DNA of 64,000 nt from Bacteroidota bacterium. GTDB taxonomy: Bacteria; Bacteroidota; Bacteroidia; Flavobacteriales; Weeksellaceae. Shown piece by piece: positions 37,131 through 45,470 of the stretch. The first letter of the stretch is position 1, and every line of letters starts with the position of its first letter. A model generated the notes under the pieces. It searched no databases and was not told the DNA's origin. It saw nothing but the letters and a program-made list of their open reading frames with translations. The position numbers and the translations under genes are program-made. Location: positions 62,001 through 126,000 of the forward strand of contig JAEWOD010000027.1 of assembly GCA_023461035.1 (NCBI GenBank). The letters run 5' to 3'.

Positions 37131-38756
37131 ATGAAAAATATAAAATCATACTTATTCGTCATCTTTTCAGGATTGTTTCTGACCTATTCTTGTGTGGATG
37201 ATTTGGATGTAGAAATTGAAGATCCCGATGAAATCATAGGTGCAAACGCTTATCAAAGTCTGGATGATTACACTTCAGGTATTGCAAAAGTTTATGCCGG
37301 ATTGGCATTATCCGGACAACAAGGTCCTGCCGGACAAGGAGACATAGGTGGAATCGATGAAGGTTTCGGACAGTATTTACGCGCCTACTGGCAATTGCAA
37401 CAATTACCGACAGACGAAACCAAAATCGCCTGGAACGACGGTACTTTACAAACTTTCAACTTCCAAACCTGGTCCAGCTCCAGTGAATTTATCAATGCAG
37501 GATACAGCCGTTTCCTTTACGAAGTCGAATTGGCCAACCAATTCTTAAGAGATTCCGGTGACGAACAATTAAATGCCATCGGACTTTCTGATGCAGAAAA
37601 AACAGTTGTTCATCAGTACCGTGCGGAAGCCCGTTGGTTAAGAGCTTTGGGTTATTACCATGCTTTGGATTTATTTGGAAATGTTCCTTTCAAAACCGAA
37701 AACGACCCTGTAGGAGGTTATTATCCGCCACAATATTCCGGAACCGAATTGTTCAATTACATCGAATCCGAATTATTGGCAATAGAGCAGGAAATGGTTG
37801 CACCACGCACAGCAGGTCATTACGGGCGTGCAGACCGTGCAGCAGCTTGGGCATTGTTAGCCAAAATGTATTTAAATGCAGAAGTTTATACCGGAACAGC
37901 CCGATATGCAGATTGTATCACTTATTGTGAAAAGATCATGAACGGCGGTTATTCACTGGCTTCAAACTATGAAAACCTGTTCCGTGCAGACAATAATCAG
38001 GGAGATGCGATGAATGAAATCATTTTTGCCATTCCGTATGATGCAACTTATATGCAGACTTATGGTGGGATGACTTTCATAATCAACGCTTCCATAGGTG
38101 GCGATGCCAGCCCTTCCGAGTTAGGAGTGCCCGGCGGTGGATGGGGAGGAACCCGAACCACTAAAAACTTAGTGCATTTATTTGCGCCCGATGGAAATGT
38201 AGAGGCCGTGACAGATGCACGTGGTAAAAAATACGGCGCCGGAAACGGTACATTCTTTACGGAAGGACAACAGCTGGAAATGGCCGACGTGACCCAATAC
38301 AAAAATGGTTACGGTGTATTCAAATTCAAAAATCTGAATGCTGACGGTTCAGCCGGTACAACAGGTGAAAATGACGCAAGTCAGGTAAGTGTGGACTTTC
38401 CGTTGTTCCGATTGGGTGATGTTTATCTGATGTGGACGGAAGCCAAAATGAGAACAGGAGGTGCAGATGCAACTTATATCAATATGCTGAGAACCAGAGC
38501 CAATGCCTCTACGGTTTCTGCCGGACAAATTAACGATCAGTTCATTTTGGATGAAAGAGGAAGAGAATTATATTGGGAAGCAACACGTAGAACCGATTTG
38601 GTTCGTTTCGGGAAATTTACGGGTGGGACTTATGTTTGGCCATGGAAAGGACAAGCTCCGGAAGGAACTTCAACGGATGAAAAATACAATCTGTATCCGC
38701 TTCCGGTTTCAGACTTGTCAGCCAATCCAAATTTGACCCAAAATCCGGGCTATTAA
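37131..38756 (+). CDS. susD: SusD-like surface glycan-binding lipoprotein
   Basis: 541-residue SusD/RagB-family lipoprotein that caps the SusC channel and binds starch fragments. The start is the ATG at 37131; a TTG two codons upstream is in frame but unnecessary. Lipobox Cys21 (FLTYSC) is followed by VDDLDVE, an acidic run that fits the surface export signal. The body has the SusD helical TPR-like scaffold (YRAEARWLRALGYYHALDLFGNVP, RADRAAAWALLAKMYLNAEVY) and the family's C-terminal DERGRELYWEATRRTDLVRFGKF. It lies 18 bp after susC. Confidence 0.95.
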   Translation: MKNIKSYLFVIFSGLFLTYSCVDDLDVEIEDPDEIIGANAYQSLDDYTSGIAKVYAGLALSGQQGPAGQGDIGGIDEGFGQYLRAYWQLQQLPTDETKIAWNDGTLQTFNFQTWSSSSEFINAGYSRFLYEVELANQFLRDSGDEQLNAIGLSDAEKTVVHQYRAEARWLRALGYYHALDLFGNVPFKTENDPVGGYYPPQYSGTELFNYIESELLAIEQEMVAPRTAGHYGRADRAAAWALLAKMYLNAEVYTGTARYADCITYCEKIMNGGYSLASNYENLFRADNNQGDAMNEIIFAIPYDATYMQTYGGMTFIINASIGGDASPSELGVPGGGWGGTRTTKNLVHLFAPDGNVEAVTDARGKKYGAGNGTFFTEGQQLEMADVTQYKNGYGVFKFKNLNADGSAGTTGENDASQVSVDFPLFRLGDVYLMWTEAKMRTGGADATYINMLRTRANASTVSAGQINDQFILDERGRELYWEATRRTDLVRFGKFTGGTYVWPWKGQAPEGTSTDEKYNLYPLPVSDLSANPNLTQNPGY

Positions 38757-38774
38757 TTTTAAAATCGAATTGAA

Positions 38775-40109
38775 ATGAAAATTTTTAAATATTTTTTGAG
38801 TTTATTTGTTTTGACCGGAATCATTTTTTCCTGTTCAGACGATGATTATACCATGCTTGATGGCAGTGCCCAAGCGCCCGTATTGACCATTTCCGGAGAA
38901 ACAACCCAGGTTTTATTAAGTGAAAATGCCGACATGGAAGCGGTAACTTTTAACTGGAATGAAGTTGTATTTAACGTTAATGTGGCTCCCGTTTCCTATA
39001 TTTTAGAAGTAGCGGCCGGCGGAACCAATTTTGCAACACCGGCAACTTTGCAAAATTCTGCTAACACTTCCTTTACGATGACCGTGGGTCAATTAAATGC
39101 CCGTGCTATCGCAGCAGAAATTTTACCGGAAACCCAAGGTAGTTTGGATTTCCGCGTGATTGCAAGAATCGGAGAATCGGCTAATTCAGATCTGATTTCC
39201 GAAACCATTACAATCACTGTTACGCCTTATACAGATGTTTTGGATCTTTCCACTCCTTGGGGGATTGCTGGTTCGGCAACACCAGGAGGATGGGATGAAT
39301 ATGCAAATGACATTCCTTTTTGGAAAACCGGAACAGACAATGTTTTTGTTGCATACGCAAATTTAAGTGATGGAGAAATTAAGTTTCGAAAAGACGCTCA
39401 ATGGGTAGAAAATTATGGCGGTTCAGGTGGAAATCTTGTTGCCGGAGGAGATAATATTCCGGTTACGGCAGGAAAATACAAAATCACCATTGACTTTAAT
39501 GCAATGACATATTTAATTGAATCCTGGACACTTGGAATTGTAGGCTCGGCTACTCCAAACGGTTGGGACGGACCCGATGTTGAACTTTTGTTCGACTCAA
39601 CTTCAGATCAATTCCGAGCAATCGTAAGTCTTGCAGATGGCGAAATGAAATTCAGATTAAACAACGATTGGGGTGTTAACTGGGGTGATGACGGAGCTGA
39701 CGGAACTTTGGAGCCGGGCGGAGCAAATATCGTGGTTGCGGCAGGAAAATATGTTGTAACTGTCAATATGAACGATATGACTTATGAATTAGAATCAATT
39801 CCAAATATCTGGGGATTAGTAGGATCTGCTACGCCAAATGGTTGGGACGGCCCGGATGTTCAGTTGAACATTGATTATTCCAGCGAATATACTTCCGGTC
39901 AGGGCGTATGGTACATAAACGGAGTTCATTTGTTAGCTGGTGAAGTTAAATTCCGCGCCGATAATGATTGGGGATTGAATTATGGAGATGATGGTGCAGA
40001 TGGAACTTTGGAAAATGGAGGAGCAAATATTGCTATTGCGACTGATGGCAATTACGATGTAGTCTTTGATCTTTCGACCAATACTTATTCCATAACGCCA
40101 AGCGAATAA
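38775..40109 (+). CDS. SusE/SusF-like starch-binding lipoprotein with three tandem modules
   Basis: 444-residue surface lipoprotein with lipobox Cys20 (GIIFSC) followed by SDDDY. An N-terminal SusE-type Ig-like domain (about 35-150, with PVLTISGETTQVLL) is followed by three tandem carbohydrate-binding modules starting near residues 160, 253 and 344. Each opens with G-S-A-T-P-x-G-W-D and contains a W-x-x-N-x-G motif. The repeats are also clearly visible at DNA level. Such modules bind starch at the cell surface without hydrolysing it. It lies 18 bp after susD and is followed by a terminator-like hairpin. Confidence 0.9.
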   Translation: MKIFKYFLSLFVLTGIIFSCSDDDYTMLDGSAQAPVLTISGETTQVLLSENADMEAVTFNWNEVVFNVNVAPVSYILEVAAGGTNFATPATLQNSANTSFTMTVGQLNARAIAAEILPETQGSLDFRVIARIGESANSDLISETITITVTPYTDVLDLSTPWGIAGSATPGGWDEYANDIPFWKTGTDNVFVAYANLSDGEIKFRKDAQWVENYGGSGGNLVAGGDNIPVTAGKYKITIDFNAMTYLIESWTLGIVGSATPNGWDGPDVELLFDSTSDQFRAIVSLADGEMKFRLNNDWGVNWGDDGADGTLEPGGANIVVAAGKYVVTVNMNDMTYELESIPNIWGLVGSATPNGWDGPDVQLNIDYSSEYTSGQGVWYINGVHLLAGEVKFRADNDWGLNYGDDGADGTLENGGANIAIATDGNYDVVFDLSTNTYSITPSE

Positions 40110-40120
40110 AACATTATCAT

Positions 40121-40149
40121 AAAGGCTGCTGTAAAAAGCGGCCTTTTTT
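40121..40149 (+). terminator. Terminator-like hairpin inside the sus operon
   Basis: AAAGGCTGC and GCGGCCTTTTTT pair around a short A-rich loop and end in a T run, 12 bp after the susE-like stop. It could reduce transcription of the lipoprotein and GH13 amylase genes relative to susCDE. Confidence 0.6.
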
Positions 40150-40161
40150 ATCTGAAATTTT

Positions 40162-40548
40162 ATGAAACATATAGTTATTGGTTCTTTTTTGCTCTTATTT
40201 CTGACGGCATGTAAAAATGACGACGATAATTCCCAAAATTGCGGATGTAATGCGGAAACAATCAATACAGTTCAGCAGATGCAAGGCACTTTATTTCCTA
40301 TTAATCCTCAAAACGACAACACCCCGACTGCCAATTTTGCAATTGTCAGGAACAACCCCGAGATGCCCGGATGGCAAACTTCTTATTATGTCTGTGATGA
40401 TAATTTGATCCATGAATTGGGTGAAATCCCCGATACCGGAATAGAGGTTGTTTTTTCAGGGAACACAAAAGAATTATGTGAAGAAATCATAACCATTCCC
40501 GAACATTTTCATTATCGAATTGAATTAACTCAAATTAATACCCCATGA
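40162..40548 (+). CDS. Small surface lipoprotein of the sus operon, unknown function
   Basis: 128-residue lipoprotein, Cys17 (LLLFLTAC) followed by KNDDDN, an acidic export-like run. The mature part has a Cys-rich NCGCNAE segment near residues 26-32, a central beta-rich stretch (TANFAIVRNNPEMPGWQTSYYVCDD) and a final beta-strand set. No family was recognised. The ATG of the following GH13 amylase overlaps its stop (ATGA), so the two are translationally coupled. This argues for a joint role, such as binding, anchoring or inhibiting at the cell surface, but nothing more specific can be claimed. Confidence 0.75.
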   Translation: MKHIVIGSFLLLFLTACKNDDDNSQNCGCNAETINTVQQMQGTLFPINPQNDNTPTANFAIVRNNPEMPGWQTSYYVCDDNLIHELGEIPDTGIEVVFSGNTKELCEEIITIPEHFHYRIELTQINTP

Positions 40549-43349
40549 ATAAAATATTTTATATACTGTTTTTATTATTTGGATTCTCAGCTTTCGCACA
40601 AGTAACCACAGACCCTAACCCACCGGAAGCAGACGGCCAGGTCATCATTTATTTTGACAAAGCCGGAACAGGTTTGGGCGGATACAACGGAACCATTTAT
40701 GCCCACATAGGAGTAACGGTAAACGGAAATCCTTGGCAAAATGTCATCGGAGAATGGGGAAATAATTCCACACAACCTGCTTTGACTTTTGTTTCGGGGA
40801 CAACTTATTCGCTGACTTTGTCGCCAACGCTTTTCAGTTATTTCGGAGTAGGAACGTCCAATACCATCAATGCTATCAACGTCGTTTTCCGAAGTGCAGA
40901 CGGAACTCAGCAGACAAATCCTGATTATACGATTCCCGTAGGCGGATTCCAATTGGTTTCTTCCAATCCGGCAAACGGAGCGACGGTAACGGTAAATCAA
41001 GGACAAAATCTCAACATCACCGCTTCCACAACTTTAAATGCCAATTGGGTTTTGAAGGCAAACGGAACGACGGTCAATACTTCAAATAATTCTTCCAATT
41101 ATTCCTACAGCCATCCGATTAACGAAACGGTTGAATTCGAATTAACCGCAACCCATTCCGGCGGACAAACGATTACCATCGAGTTTACGGCCATCGTAAC
41201 ACCTGTCGTTCAGACACAGGCAATTCCGAGCTGGATGGAACAGGGAATTAATTATAATTCAACTCATTCGCAAGCAGGTTTGGCGCTTTATGCACCCGGA
41301 AAAAGTTTTGTCCATGTCATCGGAAGTTTTAATAATTGGACGATTTCAAATGATTATCTGATGAAACGCGATACGACCAATCCGGATTTGTATTGGATAC
41401 AATTGGAAGGTTTAACTCCTGGCGAAATCTATACGTTCCAATACCGCACCAGTGACGGAATCAAAACCGCCGATCCTTTCTCGACTTTGGTTCTAAGTCC
41501 TTGGGACGATCCTTATATCACACCGCAGATGTATCCGAATCTGCCGGAATATCCGGCCGGACAGGAATTTGAGGTTTCGGTTTTACAAACCAATCAGCCG
41601 GAATACAATTGGCAGGTTGAAAACTTCAATCGTCCTGCAAAAGAGAATTTGATGGTGTACGAATTGCTCATTCGTGATTTCAATTCGGAGAAAACATGGA
41701 ATTCATTGATTCAGGATATCCAATATTTTAAAAATTTAAACATTAACGCCATCGAAATCATGCCTGTGATGGAATTCGAAGGAAATATTTCATGGGGATA
41801 CAACACGGCTTTTCATTTGGCTTTGGATAAAGCTTATGGAAACAAAGACAGCATGAAAGCTTTTATAGACCTTTGTCACCAAAACGGAATCGCTGTGATT
41901 CTGGATGTAGCTTTGAACCATGTTTACGGACGTTCGCCACTGGTGAGAATGTGGATGGACGACCCGGATGGAGACGGTTTCGGAAATCCGACGGCTCAGA
42001 ACCCTTATTGCAATACCGAAGCAAAACATGCCTACAGCGTGGGATATGATTTGAACCATCAGTCAACCGCAACCCAATATTATGTAAGAAGAACGGTCGA
42101 ATACTGGATGGAGGAATTTAAAATCGACGGATTCCGCTGGGATTTAACCAAAGGTTTTACACAAAACTGCACACCTTCAGATGAAAATTGTACCAACGGT
42201 TACCAAGCCGACCGCGTAGCGATATTGAAACAATATGCCGATTATCAATGGGCAATTGACGATGATTTCTATATCATTTTTGAGCATTTGGGATATGGCG
42301 GTTCGCATGATGAACAAATTGAATGGGCCAACTACAAATTCCCCGAAGGAAAAGGAATCATGCTCTGGAACAAGGCTACCGAGCCTTACAACCAAAACAC
42401 GATGGGCTGGGTGGAAAACAGTAGTTTCAACCGGGTTGATCATGAGATTCAGGGTTATCCGGGAAGAAGAAATGTTGCTTATGCGGAAAGTCACGATGAA
42501 GAACGCATGATGTACAAAAATTCCCAATGGGGAAATGAAAGCGGTGATTATGATGTAAAAGACACCGAAACGGCATTGGAAAGACAAAAGGCATTGGGCG
42601 CAGTTACTTTTATGATTCCCGGACCCAAAATGTTATGGCAATTCGGAGAATTGGGATATGATTTCAGCATCAATCATTGTCAGGACGGCACCAACAGCGA
42701 TGCCTGCCGTACCGACCCGAAACCGATTCCTTCCGAAATCGGTTATATGACGGACGAAAACCGTTTGGCGGTTTATAATACTTGGGCAGACATCATCCAA
42801 CTGCGTGTTTCTCAGGAGGTCTTCAATACCGATACCTATGATATTCAATCGGGTGATTTGCTGCCGCGAATTTATATTTGGAACGACACGATTGACCCTT
42901 CGGAATTAAAAAATGTAATTGTTCTGGCCAATTTTGATGTGGTACAAAAAGACATCATTCCGTATTTTCCTTATACCGGAACCTGGTACGATTTGCTGAG
43001 CGAAGCACCTGTCAACGTGACTTCTACCGGAGCAGATTTTACCATCACGTTGCAACCCGGAGAATTTCGTATTTACGGAAATCAGTTGGCGATAATGGGA
43101 GATCAAAGTTTTAATTCTCCAAATGATAAAATCCAATTGGTTCCCAACCCTGCAAAAGACCGTTTTTCTTTGTCCAAAGACGTGGAAAACATGGAAATTT
43201 ATGATTTGACGGGAAGAAAGGTCAAAGCACTGAACGGACAATTGAAAAAAGGACAAACATTTGATGTAAGCTCACTTCCGCCGGGAATTTATGTGGTAAA
43301 AGCCACTTCCAACTTTAAAATATTCACCATAAAATTGATCAAAAAATAG
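40545..43349 (+). CDS. T9SS-exported GH13 alpha-amylase, multidomain
   Basis: 934-residue secreted amylase. After the signal peptide (1-18) come a beta-rich N-terminal module (about 20-135, opening with VTTDPNPPEADGQVIIYFD, starch-binding-like), an Ig-like segment (about 136-225), a CBM48-like module (about 231-330) and a GH13 catalytic barrel from about 365. Catalytic residues are Asp near 529 (GFRWDLTKG), Glu near 578 (IIFEHLGYG) and Asp in ESHDEER near 647. A type A T9SS sorting domain ends the protein (VPNPAKDRFSL near 865, LPPGIYVVKA). It should begin starch breakdown outside the cell, feeding the SusCDE system encoded upstream. Confidence 0.93.
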   Translation: MNKIFYILFLLFGFSAFAQVTTDPNPPEADGQVIIYFDKAGTGLGGYNGTIYAHIGVTVNGNPWQNVIGEWGNNSTQPALTFVSGTTYSLTLSPTLFSYFGVGTSNTINAINVVFRSADGTQQTNPDYTIPVGGFQLVSSNPANGATVTVNQGQNLNITASTTLNANWVLKANGTTVNTSNNSSNYSYSHPINETVEFELTATHSGGQTITIEFTAIVTPVVQTQAIPSWMEQGINYNSTHSQAGLALYAPGKSFVHVIGSFNNWTISNDYLMKRDTTNPDLYWIQLEGLTPGEIYTFQYRTSDGIKTADPFSTLVLSPWDDPYITPQMYPNLPEYPAGQEFEVSVLQTNQPEYNWQVENFNRPAKENLMVYELLIRDFNSEKTWNSLIQDIQYFKNLNINAIEIMPVMEFEGNISWGYNTAFHLALDKAYGNKDSMKAFIDLCHQNGIAVILDVALNHVYGRSPLVRMWMDDPDGDGFGNPTAQNPYCNTEAKHAYSVGYDLNHQSTATQYYVRRTVEYWMEEFKIDGFRWDLTKGFTQNCTPSDENCTNGYQADRVAILKQYADYQWAIDDDFYIIFEHLGYGGSHDEQIEWANYKFPEGKGIMLWNKATEPYNQNTMGWVENSSFNRVDHEIQGYPGRRNVAYAESHDEERMMYKNSQWGNESGDYDVKDTETALERQKALGAVTFMIPGPKMLWQFGELGYDFSINHCQDGTNSDACRTDPKPIPSEIGYMTDENRLAVYNTWADIIQLRVSQEVFNTDTYDIQSGDLLPRIYIWNDTIDPSELKNVIVLANFDVVQKDIIPYFPYTGTWYDLLSEAPVNVTSTGADFTITLQPGEFRIYGNQLAIMGDQSFNSPNDKIQLVPNPAKDRFSLSKDVENMEIYDLTGRKVKALNGQLKKGQTFDVSSLPPGIYVVKATSNFKIFTIKLIKK

Positions 43350-43387
43350 ATGAATTCTTAAAGTGAATCCTTTATACTTGTACTCTG

Positions 43388-43417
43388 AAATCCTCTTGCT
43401 GTAAAGTGAGAGGATTT
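43388..43417 (+). terminator. Terminator of the plus-strand sus operon
   Basis: Arms AAATCCTCT (43388-43396) and AGAGGATTT (43409-43417) followed by TTTTA, 38 bp after the amylase stop. Confidence 0.7.
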
Positions 43418-43432
43418 TTATATCTTAGAAAC

Positions 43433-43837
43433 ATGAAAGTTCGTTTCGATAAAAAATACGCATTGTATTTCACAGGGTTGCTGATTGTAGAAATCCTCAT
43501 TGCCCTATTTGTGAAAAATGAAATCATTAGAGGTTCGGTGGGAGATGTGCTGGTCGTGATTTTGATTTATTGTTTTATTCAGACTTTTTTCAATTTTGAC
43601 AAAAAGAAAACCATCATAGGCGTAGGGATTTTTGCTGTTTTAGTGGAAATCTCACAAGCATTAAATTTAGTAGAAAAACTAAATTTGCAGGACAACCGAT
43701 TTTTCGCTACCGTTCTCGGAACTACTTTTGACCTCAATGATCTCTGGGCTTATGTTGCCGGCTGTGCCATAGTCTGGATGCTGGAATTTTATGACGATAA
43801 TCCCCGCCCGAAAAAGAAAAAGTTTTTGGGGTTTTGA
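43433..43837 (+). CDS. DUF2809 integral membrane protein
   Basis: 134-residue membrane protein of the DUF2809 family with about four hydrophobic helices and a conserved GSVGDVLVVILIYCFIQTF segment. The start at 43433 (MKVRFDKKYALYF) is the first ATG; an upstream in-frame codon would run into the terminator hairpin. Mixed GAT/GAC codon use resembles the chromosomal genes to the left, unlike the genes that follow. Function is unknown. It marks the left side of the spacer-separated accessory region. Confidence 0.8.
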   Translation: MKVRFDKKYALYFTGLLIVEILIALFVKNEIIRGSVGDVLVVILIYCFIQTFFNFDKKKTIIGVGIFAVLVEISQALNLVEKLNLQDNRFFATVLGTTFDLNDLWAYVAGCAIVWMLEFYDDNPRPKKKKFLGF

Positions 43838-44192
43838 TTTGTACAGAAGAGAAAAAGTGAAGCTAAATTAGACAGCGTTAAATCTGCCGATTAGGATATG
43901 CCTGTCAAACACAGAAATATCGGCACTAAAAATTGACAAAACAACCTTATATGCATTTCTATCTTACTGTAAACATGATATTTAACCCCCTATGACTGAA
44001 TAAAAAAAGCCAATTTTCATGAGCATTTTTTTATAAAAAGAATGAATTATAGAAGTTATGTGCAACTGTCAAAAAAATACACATAAAACTATTTTCGGAA
44101 GGTTAGGCGAAGCTTATTGGGAATTTTGGCGCAGTTTCGTAAATTTGGGTGTTTAGCCGTTATGCTATGACAACCCCTACAACATTGAAGAA
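43838..44192. other. 355-bp spacer A, no intact gene
   Basis: No credible coding region. The left two thirds are AT-rich without clear structure. Two boundary-like motifs occur: GTTATGTGCAAC at 44055 and GCCGTTATGCTATGACAAC at 44156-44174, the latter 18 bp before the next coding start. CAGTTTCGTAAATTTG (44132-44147) recurs with two extra T in the spacer at 50803-50820. No complete inverted-repeat partner for the right-hand motif is seen, so the left part may be a decayed unit. Confidence 0.5.
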
Positions 44193-44702
44193 TTGCAAAA
44201 TTCAAGCAGACATATTATTAAAACACTTGGTTCGACAATTGACATTAAAGGAAAACCTGAAACTATTTGGGACAATATAACGAATGTGAAAATCGAACAG
44301 TTTTCTGACCCGACAATTTTTAAAATTCTTGACATACCAAAACCATTAAGAGCAGAAGTTATTTCAGAAGGACAAGGCGGAAAGCGAATAGCATATTTTG
44401 ACAGCGGCAAAAGATTTATTCAAGAAATATTAGTTTGGAAACCATTAACAGAATACTCATTTTCATTTAACCCCGAGAAAGAATTTAGGGTTTGCTATTT
44501 TTTTGACCTTTCAGAAGGTGTTTTCCAAATTCCAACAGGAGCATATTATTTAACAACCGTTGGACAGACAACAACTTTAAAATTAACTACAACATATAGC
44601 ATAGACAGACGACTAAATTTTTTGTTCAGTATTCCGGTAAGACTTATTTTAAAGGCGTTTCAACGTTACTTGTTAAAATCAATCAAAAAGAACTCCGAGT
44701 AA
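44193..44702 (+). CDS. SRPBCC-family protein, first of a pair
   Basis: 169-residue SRPBCC (START/polyketide-cyclase-like) ligand-binding fold protein, opening KTLGSTIDIKGKPETIWDNITNVKIEQF. No in-frame ATG exists. The best start is TTG at 44193, and the open frame runs back only to 44157, inside the GCCGTTATGC boundary motif, ending at a TAG in the preceding TTTAGCC. All seven aspartates are encoded by GAC, unlike the chromosomal genes. The stop TAA is followed at once by the ATG of a second SRPBCC gene. Such proteins bind hydrophobic ligands or act as cyclases; no specific role can be given. Confidence 0.75.
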   Translation: MQNSSRHIIKTLGSTIDIKGKPETIWDNITNVKIEQFSDPTIFKILDIPKPLRAEVISEGQGGKRIAYFDSGKRFIQEILVWKPLTEYSFSFNPEKEFRVCYFFDLSEGVFQIPTGAYYLTTVGQTTTLKLTTTYSIDRRLNFLFSIPVRLILKAFQRYLLKSIKKNSE

Positions 44703-45161
44703 ATGGACGCAATAAAATTTACTGAAACAATAATTATTCAAGCCAGTCAAGAACAAGTCTTTGATTTCACACAAGATTACAATAAACGATTAAAGTGGGA
44801 CACATTCTTGAAAAGAGCCGATTTAATGGAAAATGCAACAACTGCTGACAAAGGTGTAAAAGCATATTGTGTTTCAAAAAATGGACTTGGGATGGTAACA
44901 GAATATGTAACTTTCAACAGACCAAAAGTGACAGCCATTAAAATGACAAAAGGACCTTTTATATTTAAGTCATTTTTAGGCTCTTGGACATTTAAAGAAC
45001 TTTCGGTAGACAAAACTGAAGTGATTTTTTTATATTCGTTTTTGCTAAGGTTTCCATTTAATATTATGACAATATTTATTAAACGAAACTTACAGAAAAA
45101 CGTAAAACAAAGACTAAAAGATTTAAAAAGCAACATTGAAAATAAAAGCACAAACGACTAA
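44703..45161 (+). CDS. SRPBCC-family protein, second of a pair
   Basis: 152-residue SRPBCC-fold protein (MDAIKFTETIIIQASQEQVFDFTQDYNKRLKWDTFLKRAD), starting on the base after the previous stop, so the two are certainly cotranscribed and coupled. It has no signal peptide. A hydrophobic stretch near residues 118-135 (VIFLYSFLLRFPFNIMTIFIK) forms the long C-terminal helix region. The two proteins may act as a heteromeric binding pair, which is inference from the zero-gap arrangement only. Confidence 0.8.
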   Translation: MDAIKFTETIIIQASQEQVFDFTQDYNKRLKWDTFLKRADLMENATTADKGVKAYCVSKNGLGMVTEYVTFNRPKVTAIKMTKGPFIFKSFLGSWTFKELSVDKTEVIFLYSFLLRFPFNIMTIFIKRNLQKNVKQRLKDLKSNIENKSTND

Positions 45162-45470
45162 CATCGTATTGCCAAAAGCAGGGCTTAAAGGCTTCGATTG
45201 GACATTTGTGCAAGGTTCATCATTAGTTCTTCGATTGAAGTTTTGTGCTAAAAATCCCCGCCTTCGGCAATACCCGGGAATTACATCCCTTGTTCAGACT
45301 CGGGTAAACCCTCGCTGAACAAGTGATTTGTAAAATCAAAAAAATTCTCTTAGTTTCACTAACAAATTTTCCGACTTCACTAATCCCCGGGGAAGTTATA
45401 GGGCATTTTAGGACGACCCGAAACCGAAAGACAATTCAACTAACAAAACAATATTGACCCCACAAGACAA
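45162..45470. other. 309-bp spacer B with nested inverted repeats
   Basis: Holds an 18-bp imperfect inverted repeat (45166-45183 with 45256-45273; 15 of 18 positions pair), then a perfect 9-bp hairpin CTTGTTCAG/CTGAACAAG (45289-45323), a CCCCGGGG palindrome and a boundary-like GTTATAGGGCA at 45395-45405. Two direct copies of CTTCGATTG lie between the arms of the first repeat. No coding region is credible. Confidence 0.65.
45166..45273. repeat. Imperfect inverted repeat in spacer B
   Basis: Left arm GTATTGCCAAAAGCAGGG begins four bases after the SRPBCC stop; right arm CCCCGCCTTCGGCAATAC is its complement apart from three positions. The arms enclose 72 bp. Confidence 0.75.

Noticed and set aside
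38860..40100. Tandem DNA repeats as a possible CRISPR or satellite array
   Set aside because: The repeats are in frame and encode three starch-binding modules of the SusE-like protein; spacing and length do not fit CRISPR.
44167..44277. Short frame beginning with ATG at 44167 as a leader peptide
   Set aside because: It overlaps the SRPBCC gene out of frame, starts inside the boundary motif and has no peptide features suggesting a leader.
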